Part shown: positions 38,628 to 50,300 of the stretch, piece by piece
Position numbering within the stretch: the stretch's first letter is position 1
Layout: every line of letters begins with the position of its first letter
NCBI GenBank assembly: GCA_020247545.1
Contig: JADCIX010000036.1
Span: 1-64,000 of the forward strand
Direction of reading: 5' to 3'
Source: Rhodocyclaceae bacterium
GTDB taxonomy: Bacteria; Pseudomonadota; Gammaproteobacteria; Burkholderiales; Usitatibacteraceae
Length of the DNA stretch: 64,000 nucleotides
The notes under the pieces: generated by a model
What the model was told of the DNA's origin: nothing
Seen by the model: only the letters and a program-made list of their open reading frames with translations
Databases searched by the model: none
Position numbers and translations under genes: made by a program

Positions 38628-41415
38628 CCTGACCGATACGCCGTTCCCCATGCGCGGGGACTTGGCGAAGCGTGAACCCGTTTGGGTTGCCGCTTGGCAA
38701 CAAAACAAGCGATACGAAAAACTTCGCAGGGCAAAAAAGGGCAAACCAAAGTTCATCTTGCATGACGGCCCGCCCTACGCTAATGCTGCCATCCACATTG
38801 GCCACGCCGTCAACAAGATTCTGAAGGACACGGTCGTTAAATCTAAATTGCTGGCGGGATTTGATGCGCCGTATGTCCCGGGCTGGGATTGCCACGGCAT
38901 GCCAATTGAGATCTTTGTCGAGAAGCAACACGGCAAAAATCTGCCGGTAGAGAAACTCATGGGCTTTGCGCGAGCACACGCAGAATCGCAAATCGATTTG
39001 CAACGTACCGACTTTATGCGCCTCGGTGTGCTGGGTGATTGGTTCAACCCCTATAAAACGATGAACTTTGCCACCGAGGCGGCAGAGATTCGCACTCTTG
39101 GCAAGCTGTTTGATCGTGGTTATGTGTATCGCGGCCTGAAGCCGGTGAACTGGTGCTTCGATTGCCAGTCGGCGTTGGCCGAGGCAGAAGTTGAGTACGA
39201 AGACAAAACCTCAACCACCATCGACGTTGGCTTTCGTTTGGCAGATGGCGAGCAGGGAAAGCTTGCGGCTGCATTTGGATTGGCGAAGCTGCCCGAAGGG
39301 GAGGTCTATGCAGTGATCTGGACCACCACGCCGTGGACCATTCCTGCAAACCAGGCGCTCAACATCCATCCTGAGTTTGAGTACGCGTTGGTGTCGACCC
39401 CGCGTGGCACCATCATCGTTGCGGCGGCACGCGTTGAAGCGTGTCTGCAGAGCTACGGCCTCGACGGCAAGGCTGTTGCGACCACCGTCGGCGCGAAGCT
39501 AGAGAAAATTGTCTTTCGGCATCCCTTCTATGACCGTGCATCACCGATGTACTTGGCCGAGTACGTCACGCTTGATACCGGTACCGGCATCGTGCATTCG
39601 TCGCCAGCGTATGGTGTTGACGACTTTGCGACCTGCAAAAAGTACGGGATGTCCAATGAAGAAATCCTTAATCCGGTCATGGGAAATGGTCAGTATGTCT
39701 CGACGCTTCCACTGTTCGGTGGGCTGAACATCTGGAAGGCTCAGCCAGAGATTGTGAAAACGATTGAAGCGGCAGGTGCGCTGTTTCACACAACCCAATT
39801 CGAGCATTCCTACCCGCACTGCTGGCGGCACAAAACGCCGACGGTATTTCGTGCGACTTCGCAGTGGTTTGTTGGCATGGATTTGGTTGGCAAGGGTGAC
39901 TCGAAATCACTGCGCCAGCTTGCGCTCGACGCGATTGATGCGACAGAATTTTTCCCCGGCTGGGGCAAGGCACGATTACACGCGATGATTGCCAATCGGC
40001 CCGATTGGTGTATTTCGCGTCAGCGTAAATGGGGAACGCCGATTCCGTTTCTATTGCATCGCGAAACGGGAGAACTTCATCCGAAGACACTGGAAATTCT
40101 TGAAAAGGTCGCCACGCGCATTGCGCTTGAAGGCATTGAGGTTTGGCAACAGCTCAACGTTGAACAGTTAATTGACGCGGAGGCAGGCACCTATGAAAAA
40201 TCCGGAGATACACTAGACGTCTGGTTTGATTCTGGTTCCACGTTCAACACCGTGATGGCCACCACGCCGTCTCTGATGGCGACTGATACGGACGGTAATC
40301 CATCCCAAGCGGATTTATATCTGGAGGGCTCAGACCAGCACCGCGGTTGGTTTCATTCGTCGCTCCTGTTGAGTTGTGCGATTAATGGCCGTGCGCCTTA
40401 CAAGCAGCTTCTTACCCATGGATTTACAGTCGATGCGCAGGGCCGCAAGATGTCGAAGTCGGCATTCAACGCGGTCGCACCCGCCAAGATCTCGGAATCG
40501 TTGGGGGCGGAGATTTTGCGGTTGTGGGTTGCCTCGACTGACTACTCCGGGGAAATTGCCATTTCGGATGAAATCCTGAAGCGGGTGGTCGAGAGTTATC
40601 GGAGGATTCGCAATACGTTGCGCTTCCTACTCGCAAATACATCTGACTTCGACCCAGCCAAAGATGCGGTTGCAATGGATGCGATGGTCGAACTTGACCG
40701 CTATGCGATTGCAATGACTTCGGAGCTACAGTCATCAGTGCTTGCGCAGTACGAGCGCTACGCGTTCCAACCAGCGTTGCAAGACATTCAAACATTTTGC
40801 TCGGCGGACTTAGGCGGGTTTTATCTTGATGTGATCAAGGATCGGCTCTATACGACCAAGACCGATGGTCTCCCGCGGCGCTCGGCGCAGACGGCGTTGC
40901 ACCACATCTTGCAGTCGCTCACCAAAATGATTGCGCCAATCCTGTCGTTTACCGCCGAAGAGATCTGGGGGACGTTGCATCCCAGCAAAGACGAAACAGT
41001 GTTTGCGCATACGTACCATGCGATGCCGGAAGTTGGCGGTGCCGCAGCGCTGCGCCAGAAATGGGCGGCGATACGTGCAGTGCGAGGAGAAGTGCTCAAA
41101 CAAATCGAAGCGGAGCGCACGGCTGGGCGTGTGGGTTCGTCGCTGCAAGCGGAAGTCGTCGTGAATTTACCCGCAGATCAGGCCGCGCTACTACAGTCGC
41201 TGGGTGACGAACTGCGATTTGTCATGATTACGTCTGCCGCATCGGTCGGCATTTCGGACAGCGTAGCGGCCGTCGTCACGTCGAGCTCCCACAAAAAATG
41301 CGAACGCTGTTGGCACTATCGTGTGGATGTGGGATCAAATCACGATCATCCAACCATTTGTGGACGCTGTGTGAGCAATCTTGAGAGCGTCGGTGAATCG
41401 AGAAAATATGCCTGA
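38584..41415 (+). CDS. ileS: Isoleucyl-tRNA synthetase IleS
   Basis: A 943-residue class Ia synthetase. The HIGH motif lies in [15 protein letters not shown] and the KMSKS motif in [12 protein letters not shown]. The editing domain ([13 protein letters not shown]) is intact, and the C-terminal zinc ribbon (CERCWHYR...CGRC) is present. Three ATG codons in a row occur at 38584-38592, so the exact start is open. It is the bacterial-type enzyme with a full length. Confidence 0.96.
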   Translation: MMMEAPKKDYKNTLNLTDTPFPMRGDLAKREPVWVAAWQQNKRYEKLRRAKKGKPKFILHDGPPYANAAIHIGHAVNKILKDTVVKSKLLAGFDAPYVPGWDCHGMPIEIFVEKQHGKNLPVEKLMGFARAHAESQIDLQRTDFMRLGVLGDWFNPYKTMNFATEAAEIRTLGKLFDRGYVYRGLKPVNWCFDCQSALAEAEVEYEDKTSTTIDVGFRLADGEQGKLAAAFGLAKLPEGEVYAVIWTTTPWTIPANQALNIHPEFEYALVSTPRGTIIVAAARVEACLQSYGLDGKAVATTVGAKLEKIVFRHPFYDRASPMYLAEYVTLDTGTGIVHSSPAYGVDDFATCKKYGMSNEEILNPVMGNGQYVSTLPLFGGLNIWKAQPEIVKTIEAAGALFHTTQFEHSYPHCWRHKTPTVFRATSQWFVGMDLVGKGDSKSLRQLALDAIDATEFFPGWGKARLHAMIANRPDWCISRQRKWGTPIPFLLHRETGELHPKTLEILEKVATRIALEGIEVWQQLNVEQLIDAEAGTYEKSGDTLDVWFDSGSTFNTVMATTPSLMATDTDGNPSQADLYLEGSDQHRGWFHSSLLLSCAINGRAPYKQLLTHGFTVDAQGRKMSKSAFNAVAPAKISESLGAEILRLWVASTDYSGEIAISDEILKRVVESYRRIRNTLRFLLANTSDFDPAKDAVAMDAMVELDRYAIAMTSELQSSVLAQYERYAFQPALQDIQTFCSADLGGFYLDVIKDRLYTTKTDGLPRRSAQTALHHILQSLTKMIAPILSFTAEEIWGTLHPSKDETVFAHTYHAMPEVGGAAALRQKWAAIRAVRGEVLKQIEAERTAGRVGSSLQAEVVVNLPADQAALLQSLGDELRFVMITSAASVGISDSVAAVVTSSSHKKCERCWHYRVDVGSNHDHPTICGRCVSNLESVGESRKYA

Positions 41416-41938
41416 TAAAGCAACTTCACGCTGGTCGTGGTTACACTGGTTGTGGATCAGCGCGGTGGTGATCGTCATTGACCTCTCCACCAAGTATTAC
41501 TTCGACAGCACCTTCGCCTATGGTGAGACGCGTTACGTCGCGCCCTTCCTCAACTGGGTGTTGGTCTACAACCCCGGTGCCGCGTTTAGTTTTCTTGCTG
41601 ACGCCGGCGGCTGGCAGCGAGAGTTCTTCATCGTGCTCACACTCGTCATCACCAGTGTGCTACTTTGGATGCTGAAAACCAACCAGCAGAGCCGCCTGCT
41701 GTCGGTTGCGCTGGTATTGACTATCGGTGGTGCGTTAGGAAATCTGTTCGATCGTGTTGTTCACGGCCACGTCATTGACTTTATTCAATTGCATGCCGGT
41801 GGCCACCATTGGCCGGCGTTTAACGTCGCAGATTCTGCGATCTGTATCGGTGCTGTATTACTGGTGTGGGATGCGATTCGGCAGCCTAAGGTAAATGCGG
41901 CAACTGCGACAAGTACGGAATCGAAAGCGGAAAATTAG
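41408..41938 (+). CDS. lspA: Lipoprotein signal peptidase LspA
   Basis: A 176-residue aspartyl protease that cleaves prolipoprotein signal peptides after lipidation. Four membrane helices are visible. The catalytic Asp residues lie in [19 protein letters not shown] and [13 protein letters not shown], and the conserved [11 protein letters not shown] precedes them. It starts eight bases inside the end of ileS. Likely substrates here include the MshL secretin. Confidence 0.95.
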   Translation: MPDKATSRWSWLHWLWISAVVIVIDLSTKYYFDSTFAYGETRYVAPFLNWVLVYNPGAAFSFLADAGGWQREFFIVLTLVITSVLLWMLKTNQQSRLLSVALVLTIGGALGNLFDRVVHGHVIDFIQLHAGGHHWPAFNVADSAICIGAVLLVWDAIRQPKVNAATATSTESKAEN

Positions 41939-42069
41939 ACCAAGCAAGAGCGAGTCGGGTTCGGAGTTAGCATATGCGGACTAATGCCCAAGACTGGGAG
42001 AAGTTTGCATTTGGCAATATGCCCAGCTGGTTGGGGCCGTTGGCAGAAATCGCCAAGCAGCAAGTTATG

Positions 42070-42122
42070 GTGCCGAGTTGCAGATGAAAATACTTGAAAA
42101 TGCCCGTCACTACTAGAGTTTG
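42070..42122 (+). repeat. Diverged copy C of the dispersed palindromic element
   Basis: Only about 22 of 39 core positions match copy B, but the right box GCCCGTC and a 12-base tail TACTAGAGTTTG are identical. The tail ends four bases before the ispH ATG. The left box has decayed. It lies in the 187-base gap between lspA and ispH, which holds nothing else I can support. Confidence 0.5.
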
Positions 42123-42125
42123 AAT

Positions 42126-43067
42126 ATGGATGAATCCGAAATTTTACTCGCCAATCCTCGCGGGTTTTGTGCCGGGGTTGATCGCGCGATTGAAATCGTT
42201 GAACGGGCGCTAAAGCTACACGGCGCACCGATTTACGTGCGGCACGAAATCGTTCACAACAAGTATGTGGTTGACGATCTACGTGCAAAGGGTGCGATAT
42301 TTATCGAACACTTGGCCGATGTGCCGAAAGATGCAACGTTGGTCTTTAGCGCACATGGGGTCTCCCTGGCCGTACGACGCGAAGCGCAAAAACGTGGCTT
42401 TAGAGTATTCGACGCAACGTGCCCATTAGTGAAGAAGGTGCATATTGAAGTGTTGAAGCGCCGCAATGAAGGTTATGAAATTGTCATGATTGGCCATGAA
42501 GGGCACCCTGAAGTTGAAGGTACGCTTGGGCAGTCCGATACCGGGATGCATTTGGTCGAGTCCGTCGAAGATGTGGCCAAGTTAAACATCGCTCACGCAG
42601 AGAAGTTGACCTATGTGAGCCAAACCACACTCTCGGTCGATGACACAGAAAAGGTCATCGACGCACTAAAGACCCGCTTCCCCCACATCGTTGGCCCTAA
42701 ACAAGATGATATCTGTTACGCCACGCAGAACCGGCAGGATGCGGTGAAGTTTATGGCACCACAGGTGGAGGTGGTGATTGTGGTTGGCTCCCGCACAAGC
42801 TCGAATACTAACCGCTTGCGCGAGCTTGCAGACCTGCTTGGCTGTGAAACCCATCAAGTAGACAACGCGGAAGAGTTGCAACCCGAATGGGTCGCCGGCA
42901 AAAGGCGCATCGGCGTCACCTCCGGAGCCTCGGCACCCGAGGTGCTAGTTCAAGATGTCATCGCCAAGCTAAAGTCGCAAGGGGTGGCGAGCGTCAGGGA
43001 ACTCGATGGCATCATGGAAACCATCACATTTCCGCTGCCTAAAGGGCTCAATCATCAAATGGCATAG
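42126..43067 (+). CDS. ispH: 4-hydroxy-3-methylbut-2-enyl diphosphate reductase IspH
   Basis: A 313-residue iron-sulfur enzyme for the last step of the MEP isoprenoid pathway. The three cluster Cys are in [23 protein letters not shown] and [11 protein letters not shown]. The [12 protein letters not shown] segment is also conserved. ATG 42126 is preferred over a TTG two codons earlier. No strong ribosome-binding site precedes it, only AGAG in the element tail. Confidence 0.96.
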   Translation: MDESEILLANPRGFCAGVDRAIEIVERALKLHGAPIYVRHEIVHNKYVVDDLRAKGAIFIEHLADVPKDATLVFSAHGVSLAVRREAQKRGFRVFDATCPLVKKVHIEVLKRRNEGYEIVMIGHEGHPEVEGTLGQSDTGMHLVESVEDVAKLNIAHAEKLTYVSQTTLSVDDTEKVIDALKTRFPHIVGPKQDDICYATQNRQDAVKFMAPQVEVVIVVGSRTSSNTNRLRELADLLGCETHQVDNAEELQPEWVAGKRRIGVTSGASAPEVLVQDVIAKLKSQGVASVRELDGIMETITFPLPKGLNHQMA

Positions 43068-43176
43068 CCCTTCCTTCTGACAAGCGGTAGATTCCGGCGG
43101 ACTAAGGGTGCCGAGGCATGAGCGGTGGATTTGGCGCACTCATATAATGGAGAGTCGTTTATCGTGGAGATTAGTT

Positions 43177-43629
43177 ATGCCTTCTATGTGCACATGTACT
43201 CTCGTCGTAGGGTTCGTCACAATGGCCATCGCGGCACCCACTGTTGCGGCGCAAACGCCGTCGGTGCCAATGAAGCCAGGTCTTTGGGAGATTGTGGTGA
43301 AGAATGAGACGCCCGGTGAAGATAAGAAAACAACCACCACATCAAGAATCTGCTTCAACGCCGATGCGTTGCGCGCGACTGAGCAGATTCTGCCGCAACA
43401 AGGACAATTCGGCGCGCGCTGTGCGGTGAAGGAATTCAAGTACGCGACTGGCACCGCCACTTGGACGGCAACCTGCACGAGCAAGACAGGTACGCTAAGC
43501 GGTCCCGGTACCCTGAGTTTTAAGGCGGATGACTACTCGGGTACCGCACAGTTATCCGGCAAATCAGGTGCCAAAGCCACCAAGGTTAATCAGACTTTCG
43601 CTGCCAAACGCTTATCCGCCTGTCCTTAA
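43177..43629 (+). CDS. DUF3617-type exported protein
   Basis: A 150-residue exported protein starting at ATG 43177 behind GGAG; earlier in-frame ATGs are less well placed. The signal peptide (VVGFVTMAIAAPTVAAQ) leads to MKPGLWEIVVKNETPG, the DUF3617 hallmark, and four later Cys that may form two disulfides (RICFN, ARCAV, ATCTS, SACP). Function unknown; the family is common in proteobacterial periplasms. It stands alone between ispH and the pilin genes. Confidence 0.85.
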   Translation: MPSMCTCTLVVGFVTMAIAAPTVAAQTPSVPMKPGLWEIVVKNETPGEDKKTTTTSRICFNADALRATEQILPQQGQFGARCAVKEFKYATGTATWTATCTSKTGTLSGPGTLSFKADDYSGTAQLSGKSGAKATKVNQTFAAKRLSACP

Positions 43630-43701
43630 TCGCGTTCATCAATACACGACGCGGCTGTGATTTTCTTCACATTCTTAGCGCTGAATGATCTTGTTTCCTA
43701 G

Positions 43702-44228
<527 letters not shown>

Positions 44229-44229
<1 letters not shown>

Positions 44230-44906
44230 TGAATGCGTTAAGCCGAGGTTTTTCGCTTGTCGAGCTCATGATAGGGCTTGTGCTACTCGGCGTTTTGATT
44301 GCGATTGGTCTTCCCAGCATGCGGGCATATTCGGTTAACTCCAAGATTCTCGCGCTTGCGCAGTCGTACCAAGCGTCTGTGCAGCAAGCCCGCAGTCATG
44401 CAGTGTTGGTCAATTCCAACGTCGACGTTGTACTAACCAGCGCGATACCGACAGCGGCGAATGTCGCCGCGACTGCTAGTGCGACCGGTCCCAATTGGAT
44501 TGTACGTGTGCAGCCTAATCCAGATGCGCCGCCACCAGTGGCTCCGATCACTGCCAGTAATCCGGCGACGGTTCTCACAGACGCCTACGTGTTTGTTGAA
44601 GGCAGGGGGGGCTCGGACGACACGACCAGCGCTGGCTTGGCTGCGGTGGACATCAATAGTAGTGTCGGCACCTTCAACGGCGTTACTTACGATGATGCAA
44701 AGTTGATAACCTTCAGCGGACTCAGTAATGCGGCTTCGCTCCTAAAATCAGCGGCCGTCCAATTTAGCGCGTCAGCGACAAGCGGCTTGGCGTGTGCACC
44801 GACCGGACCGATCCGCTGTTTGATGGTCGTGATCGCGCCTGGTGGCCAATCCAAGGTGTGCGATCCGGCGGCCACGACTGTGGGGGATACTCGCTCATGC
44901 ACGTAA
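44229..44906 (+). CDS. fimT: Minor pilin FimT/GspH family
   Basis: A 225-residue prepilin. MNALSRG is followed by FSLVELMIGLVLLGVLIAIGLPSM, with Glu at +5 and a GspH/FimT-type layout. Cys near the C-terminus (LACAPTGPIRCLMV, KVCDPA) may form disulfides. The start overlaps the pilE stop by one base. In some relatives FimT binds DNA during natural transformation; that role is not shown here. Confidence 0.88.
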
Positions 44907-45451
44907 AAATTTACCAAACCCGCGATTTATCACCTGTCTTCCAGCGTATTGAGCATGGTTTTTTCTTGCTCGAAGCGCTCATTGCAATCTTGATATTTTC
45001 TCTCGGTGTATTGGGTATGGTGGCGTTGGGGGCTGTTGCCATCGGAGCGCAAAATGACGCGCAATACCGCACGGAAGCCGCTAACTTTGCCAGTGATATC
45101 GCCAGTGAGATGCAACTCACTGTCGGGCGTGTCCCCTTCGTGAATGCGAATAACGTCAGCATGAATATCGTAGACACCACCGCTTTGGCGACGTTTGCCC
45201 ACATGGCGGGCGCGCCCTCCGGGACGCCGTGTGGGTTCAGCGGAAGTGCGTCGACAAATGCGGTTGTTACCGCATGGCTGACTAGGCTCACGGCCGCGCA
45301 GACCGGTCTTCCGGGTGCTTCCGCCAAAGCCGTCCAAATACAAATCCTTACCGGCGCAAGCGGGTACAACCAAGCCAACATCACAGTTTGCTGGCAGGCC
45401 CCGAGCGACAGAGCGCAGCGTAGGCACACGCTGGTTACCTACATTAACTGA
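44897..45451 (+). CDS. pilV: Minor pilin PilV
   Basis: A 184-residue prepilin. The hydrophobic segment is HGFFLLEALIAILIFSLGVLGMVALGA with Glu at +5. The helix NDAQYRTEAANFASDIASEM matches PilV. ATG 44897 overlaps the fimT end by ten bases. It is part of the minor-pilin set that primes pilus assembly and carries PilY1. Confidence 0.88.
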   Translation: MHVKIYQTRDLSPVFQRIEHGFFLLEALIAILIFSLGVLGMVALGAVAIGAQNDAQYRTEAANFASDIASEMQLTVGRVPFVNANNVSMNIVDTTALATFAHMAGAPSGTPCGFSGSASTNAVVTAWLTRLTAAQTGLPGASAKAVQIQILTGASGYNQANITVCWQAPSDRAQRRHTLVTYIN

Positions 45452-45464
45452 GACTGATGTGCGC

Positions 45465-46625
45465 ATGGAGTCCCCTCACTTAACGTCCGCGAAGAAGCTC
45501 AGATCAAGCGGCTTCTCGCTGATTGAGCTACTCGTCGGCGTGGCCATTGGCCTGATTGGCATCGTTGCGATTTTTCAAGTCTTGACGACTTGGGATAGCC
45601 GTCGGCGTAGCACCACTGCCGGTAGTGATGCACAAGTCTCCGGTGTGATTGGTCTATTCCAGATTGAAAAGAGTTTGAAGCTCGCCGGGCTGGGGTTCGC
45701 AACACTGCCGCCAGCAATTTTTGGTTGCCCGGTTTCCGCCTACAACGAAGGATTTACGACAAAAAATTTCACGTTTTCGCTGGTGCCGCTCTCCATTGCA
45801 CATGGGGCCGGCGGGCAACCGGCAAGTATCACCGTGCTGGCGGGCAGCTCAAGTTTTTCTGCCGGTGGGACGTTATTCAAGGCGTCCACGTCCACCTCAA
45901 AATCCACTTCGGGCAATGGCGGTTTTCAGTTGGGTGATCTGGTGATCGTGGCACCGCAATCTGTTGTGGGCACGTTGAAGTGTTGGTTGATCGAAATCAC
46001 CGATCGATCTGATCCCACCTTCGTCAACTTGGGACATTCCTCCGGCTCTGGTGGCCAATACGTTTCCGCCTATACGGCGGCGACAACGTTGCCAAAATAC
46101 AATGATCCCTCAAATGACAGCAACACCCTCGGCGTCGGAAATTTATACAATCTAGGCCCCACGCCTGCACTAGAGACGTGGACCATTCAGCAGCCTACAG
46201 CAGGCTCGATGTTGAATGCCCAGAAATTGATTAAGACCAACAGGCTAACAAACGTCACGACCGAGGTTATGGATGGCGTGATTAATTTGCAGGCCAGATA
46301 TGGTATCGACGGTTCGGATGGGACCACCCCGGATGGCCTCATTGAGGATACAGAATGGCAGACCTCTGCCCCGACCGACTGGTCGAGGCTGCTGGCTGTG
46401 AGAGTCGCCATCCTGACGCGCAGCCAGCAGTTCGAAAAAGACTACGTTGCAGCCCTGCCCGCGTGGTGGGGGGGCAACTTCACCATGTTCAATATTGACG
46501 GGACCACAGGTGCTGCGCCAACAGATCCCTTGACCAACAGTCCCAATGATTGGCGCGGTTACCGCTATCGCGTCTACGAAAAAATCATCCCTCTCAGAAA
46601 CGTTATTTGGCCGACTCTACAATGA
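45465..46625 (+). CDS. pilW: Minor pilin PilW
   Basis: A 386-residue prepilin. SSGFSLIELLVGVAIGLIGIVAIFQ gives the class III signal with Glu at +5. The large C-terminal domain and the order after pilV match PilW. An in-frame GTG lies two codons before the chosen ATG. The TGA overlaps the pilX start. Confidence 0.88.
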   Translation: MESPHLTSAKKLRSSGFSLIELLVGVAIGLIGIVAIFQVLTTWDSRRRSTTAGSDAQVSGVIGLFQIEKSLKLAGLGFATLPPAIFGCPVSAYNEGFTTKNFTFSLVPLSIAHGAGGQPASITVLAGSSSFSAGGTLFKASTSTSKSTSGNGGFQLGDLVIVAPQSVVGTLKCWLIEITDRSDPTFVNLGHSSGSGGQYVSAYTAATTLPKYNDPSNDSNTLGVGNLYNLGPTPALETWTIQQPTAGSMLNAQKLIKTNRLTNVTTEVMDGVINLQARYGIDGSDGTTPDGLIEDTEWQTSAPTDWSRLLAVRVAILTRSQQFEKDYVAALPAWWGGNFTMFNIDGTTGAAPTDPLTNSPNDWRGYRYRVYEKIIPLRNVIWPTLQ

Positions 46626-47254
46626 AAAACGCCCCCTCCCATTTTCGCCCGATACCCAACAATCGCTCGAAGCAGCATGCCCTATTAGGGGCGGCCAAGG
46701 GCTATCAGCGTGGCGTTGTGCTGGTTGTTGCGCTAATCGTACTGGTGGCCATGACGTTGGCCGGCATCGCGATGGTTCGACAAATTTCGTCAGGCGTTGG
46801 TATTGCGGGCAACATTGGTTTTCGGCAAAACGCAGTCGCGGCGGCAGACTATGGTGCTGAGGTCGCGCGCGTTTATGTCACCAGCAAAACAGCCTCCGAC
46901 AGTGGTCTTATCAACGATAGCCTTGGTGACGGTTACTTTTCGAGCATGACTGCTGCAAACGTTGACTTTACGAAATCATCAGCGTGGCAAACCGGCACGA
47001 AGACCGTCAGCAATACATCGGACAGCACTGGCAACACGATTGCCTATCAAATCCATCGTATGTGCAGTGTCCCAAACCTCAGTGCCTATGACCCTTCCAA
47101 CAATTGTGTGATGGCAAACACGAACGTGGGCTTGAATGAAAAGGGATTGGGTAACCCGCCGCTGATGACGAAGGGGCAGCCTTATTTTCGAACCACGGTT
47201 CGGGTTCAAGGCACGCGCGGGACGACCAGTTTTGTTCAAATCATGTCGCATTGA
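46622..47254 (+). CDS. pilX: Minor pilin PilX
   Basis: A 210-residue PilX-type protein. The N-terminal helix (QRGVVLVVALIVLVAMTLAGIAM) lacks the usual Glu at +5, as in many PilX proteins, and is followed by a helix with AVAAADYGAEVARVYV. Cys occur in RMCSV and NNCVM. It is coupled to pilW and precedes pilY1 by 50 bases. Confidence 0.86.
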   Translation: MKNAPSHFRPIPNNRSKQHALLGAAKGYQRGVVLVVALIVLVAMTLAGIAMVRQISSGVGIAGNIGFRQNAVAAADYGAEVARVYVTSKTASDSGLINDSLGDGYFSSMTAANVDFTKSSAWQTGTKTVSNTSDSTGNTIAYQIHRMCSVPNLSAYDPSNNCVMANTNVGLNEKGLGNPPLMTKGQPYFRTTVRVQGTRGTTSFVQIMSH

Positions 47255-47304
47255 AGTTCATCGTAGCAAGCATTGACGTCTTGATGGACGTCGGGGAGAA
47301 AGTA

Positions 47305-50300
47305 ATGGATACATCCAATAAAAAGAGCCGCTTGTTGACGCATAACGTGTTTTCTAGCGCGTTGCTGCTTTTGGCGTGCCAAACAGCTTTTGCACAGACT
47401 GACATCGCGACGACACCTGTCGCGTCGGGCGTGTCCGTCAATGCAAAACCCAACATCATGCTGTTGATGAAAAATTCCGGTACGACGGGTTTCACACACA
47501 TGCCTGATGACGTGGAGCCAGCCTCCAGTACTCCCATGCCGATTGGCTACAAGAACTACCAGTGCAACTTGTCTTACTACAATCCGAACACAACCTACGT
47601 CATCCCTAAAGCGGCGGACGGAACCTCCCTGCCAACGCCGAGTTTTGGAGCCGCTTATTACAACTACTTCCTGACCCCTTCTGTACTGACCAACCTGTCT
47701 ACCTCGTTTCAGGCTTGGGACGCAAACACGCAGCGTTTGACTACTCGCGCGGCAGATACGCCACAGCAGGCGTATTACTACCTTTATGCTGGCCCGGAGA
47801 CGCTGAGTGGCACCTCGGCCCCGTGCACAGATACAGACAGCGGCGAGTCTTCCCAGACAACTGCGGGGGGGGGCACTTTTAACCGGGTGCTCGTCAGTCA
47901 AACTTCAGGTATCGGTAACTCAGATGAACGGCTGAACTTCGCAATCTGGTATAGCTACTACCGGACCCGCATGCTCCTCACCAAGAGCGCGGTCAGCTTG
48001 GCGTTCTCGCCACTGAGCAGTAACTATCGTGTGGGCTTCATCAACACTCGCCCGGGTAACCCGGTGTTAAGCGCGAACTATCTCCCCATTGCTGACTTCG
48101 ATACGTCTCAGCGTAGCGAATGGTTCAGCAAGGTGTTTTCGCAAGTCTCTCAAGGAGCCTCGCCAGTGCGCGAGGCGTTGGCCCGCGTTGGGCGCCACTA
48201 TGGAGGCAAGCAGGACAGCATCAATTCCGGTATGACAGGTGATCCGGTTCAATACTCGTGCCAGCAGAATTTCACCATCCTTACCACCGATGGCTACTGG
48301 AATACGGCTGCCGAAACGGCAGGGCCGGTAAAGCTGGACGGCACAACATTGGTTGGACAGCAAGACAGCCCTCTTACCGACGCGAACGGTAATGCGCCAA
48401 GGCCAATTTATGACGGTTCCACCGATACTTCGCTTATCGTGACCAGCCAGAACAATACGTACCAATACGCGCCATGCTCAGACGGATATTCGCTAATCCA
48501 GACGGTGCAGAACCTAGCGAGTACGAGTCAAACTTCGCAGGCAACTTCACAACAAGTTCAGAGCACCAACCAGAACTTCGCCACGACGACGCAGTTGCTT
48601 CGGAGCACGGTGCAGAATCTGGTTAGTACTGCCCAGACTTTGCAAAGTACGTCTCAGGTATCGGCGACCACGACACAAAACCTGCAAAGCACAGTACAAA
48701 ATCTACAGTCCACCACACAGACACTGCAAAGTACAGCGCAGAATCTGGCGACGACCACGCAAAACCTGCAGAGTACGGTGCAGAATCTGCAATCCAGTGT
48801 ACAGAATCTTCAAAGTACGTCGCAGCTCACGGTGAGTACGTTACAGAATCTGCAAAGCACGGTGCAAAATCTAAGCTCAACCACACAGAATTTAAAAAGC
48901 ACGTCTCAGACCACCCAAAGTACCACCCAGAATCTGCAAAGCACGACGCAGATTCTTGCTTCCACTTACCAGGTCACTCAGACGGCGACGCAAACAACGC
49001 AGAGTACACAGACGCAATTGCAGAGTACTGTACAGAATCTGCAATCAACAAGCCAAAACGTACAGACTACGAGTCAAATGCTGCAGTCGAGTACGCAAAA
49101 CTTGCAAAGCACCACGCAAAACTTGCGCAGTACCGTGCAAAATTTGCAGAGCACCGCGCAGACTACCCAGACCACCACCCAAATCAACCAAAGTACGACA
49201 CAAAATCTGAGAAGCACAGTACAAAATTTGCAAAGCACCTCGCAGTTACAGATCAGCACGAACCAAAATACGCAGTCCACCTTGCAGAATCTGAGAAGCA
49301 CAGTACAAAATTTGCAAAGCACCTCGCAGTTGCAGATCAGTACGAGCCAGAATCTGCAATCCGTCGCGCAAAATTTGCGGAGCACGGCGCAAAATCTTCA
49401 AAGTACCTCTCAAACACTAACTAGCACCAGCCAAAATACGCGTTCGACAACACAGAATCTGGAGAGTACGGTACAGAATCTGCAAACCCAAACACAGGTT
49501 CGAATCTCAACCGTACAGCAAATTCAATACGACGCTGCCACCGAGCTTTCCACGGCAGTTCCATCCTGCACGGCGGGTGGGACGATTAGCTGTTCTACAA
49601 ACAGCACCGGTCCGACTTTGGTGGCCTCTTGTACCGCTAGCGGTCCAACTGCGGCCAATAACTACACTACAACAACGTGTGCCACGACAACCATCGGATC
49701 GGCAAACACGCCGGTCCAAACCTGCACGCCAGCGACGGCCTCGTCCGGCAACTCATGGACGACCACAACCTGCTCGACCAACAATACGGCAAACGTGCCG
49801 GTGCAGACGTGCACGCCGGTGACGGCCTCGTCCGGTAACAACTGGACGACCAAGACCTGCTCGACCAACAATACGACAAACGAGCCGGTACAGACTTGCA
49901 CACCAGAGTCGGCCTCGTCTGGTAATGGCTGGACCACCACCACATGCGGCACCAATAACACGGGCCCGACCGGCACGCAGACCTGCACGTCTATCACCGC
50001 CAGCGCTGGCAACAACTGGACAACGACCACCTGTTCAACGACAACCACGACCAACGTCGCCGTGCAGACCTGCACGCCGGTGACGGCGGATGCCGGTAAT
50101 GCTTGGACGACCACAACCTGCTCGACTAACAATACGACGAACGTGCCGGTGCAGACTTGTACGTCCAGCTCCGCGACATCCGCTAACTCCTGGACGACCA
50201 CGACCTGCTCGACCAACAATACGACAAATGTGCCGGTGCAAACCTGCACGCCAGCGACGGCCTCGTCCGGCAATAGTTGGATGACCATCACATGCAGCAC

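Noticed and set aside
43143..43148. TATAAT before the DUF3617 gene as a promoter
   Set aside because: The -10 is perfect, but no acceptable -35 is found 15-19 bases upstream, so it is not listed as a feature.
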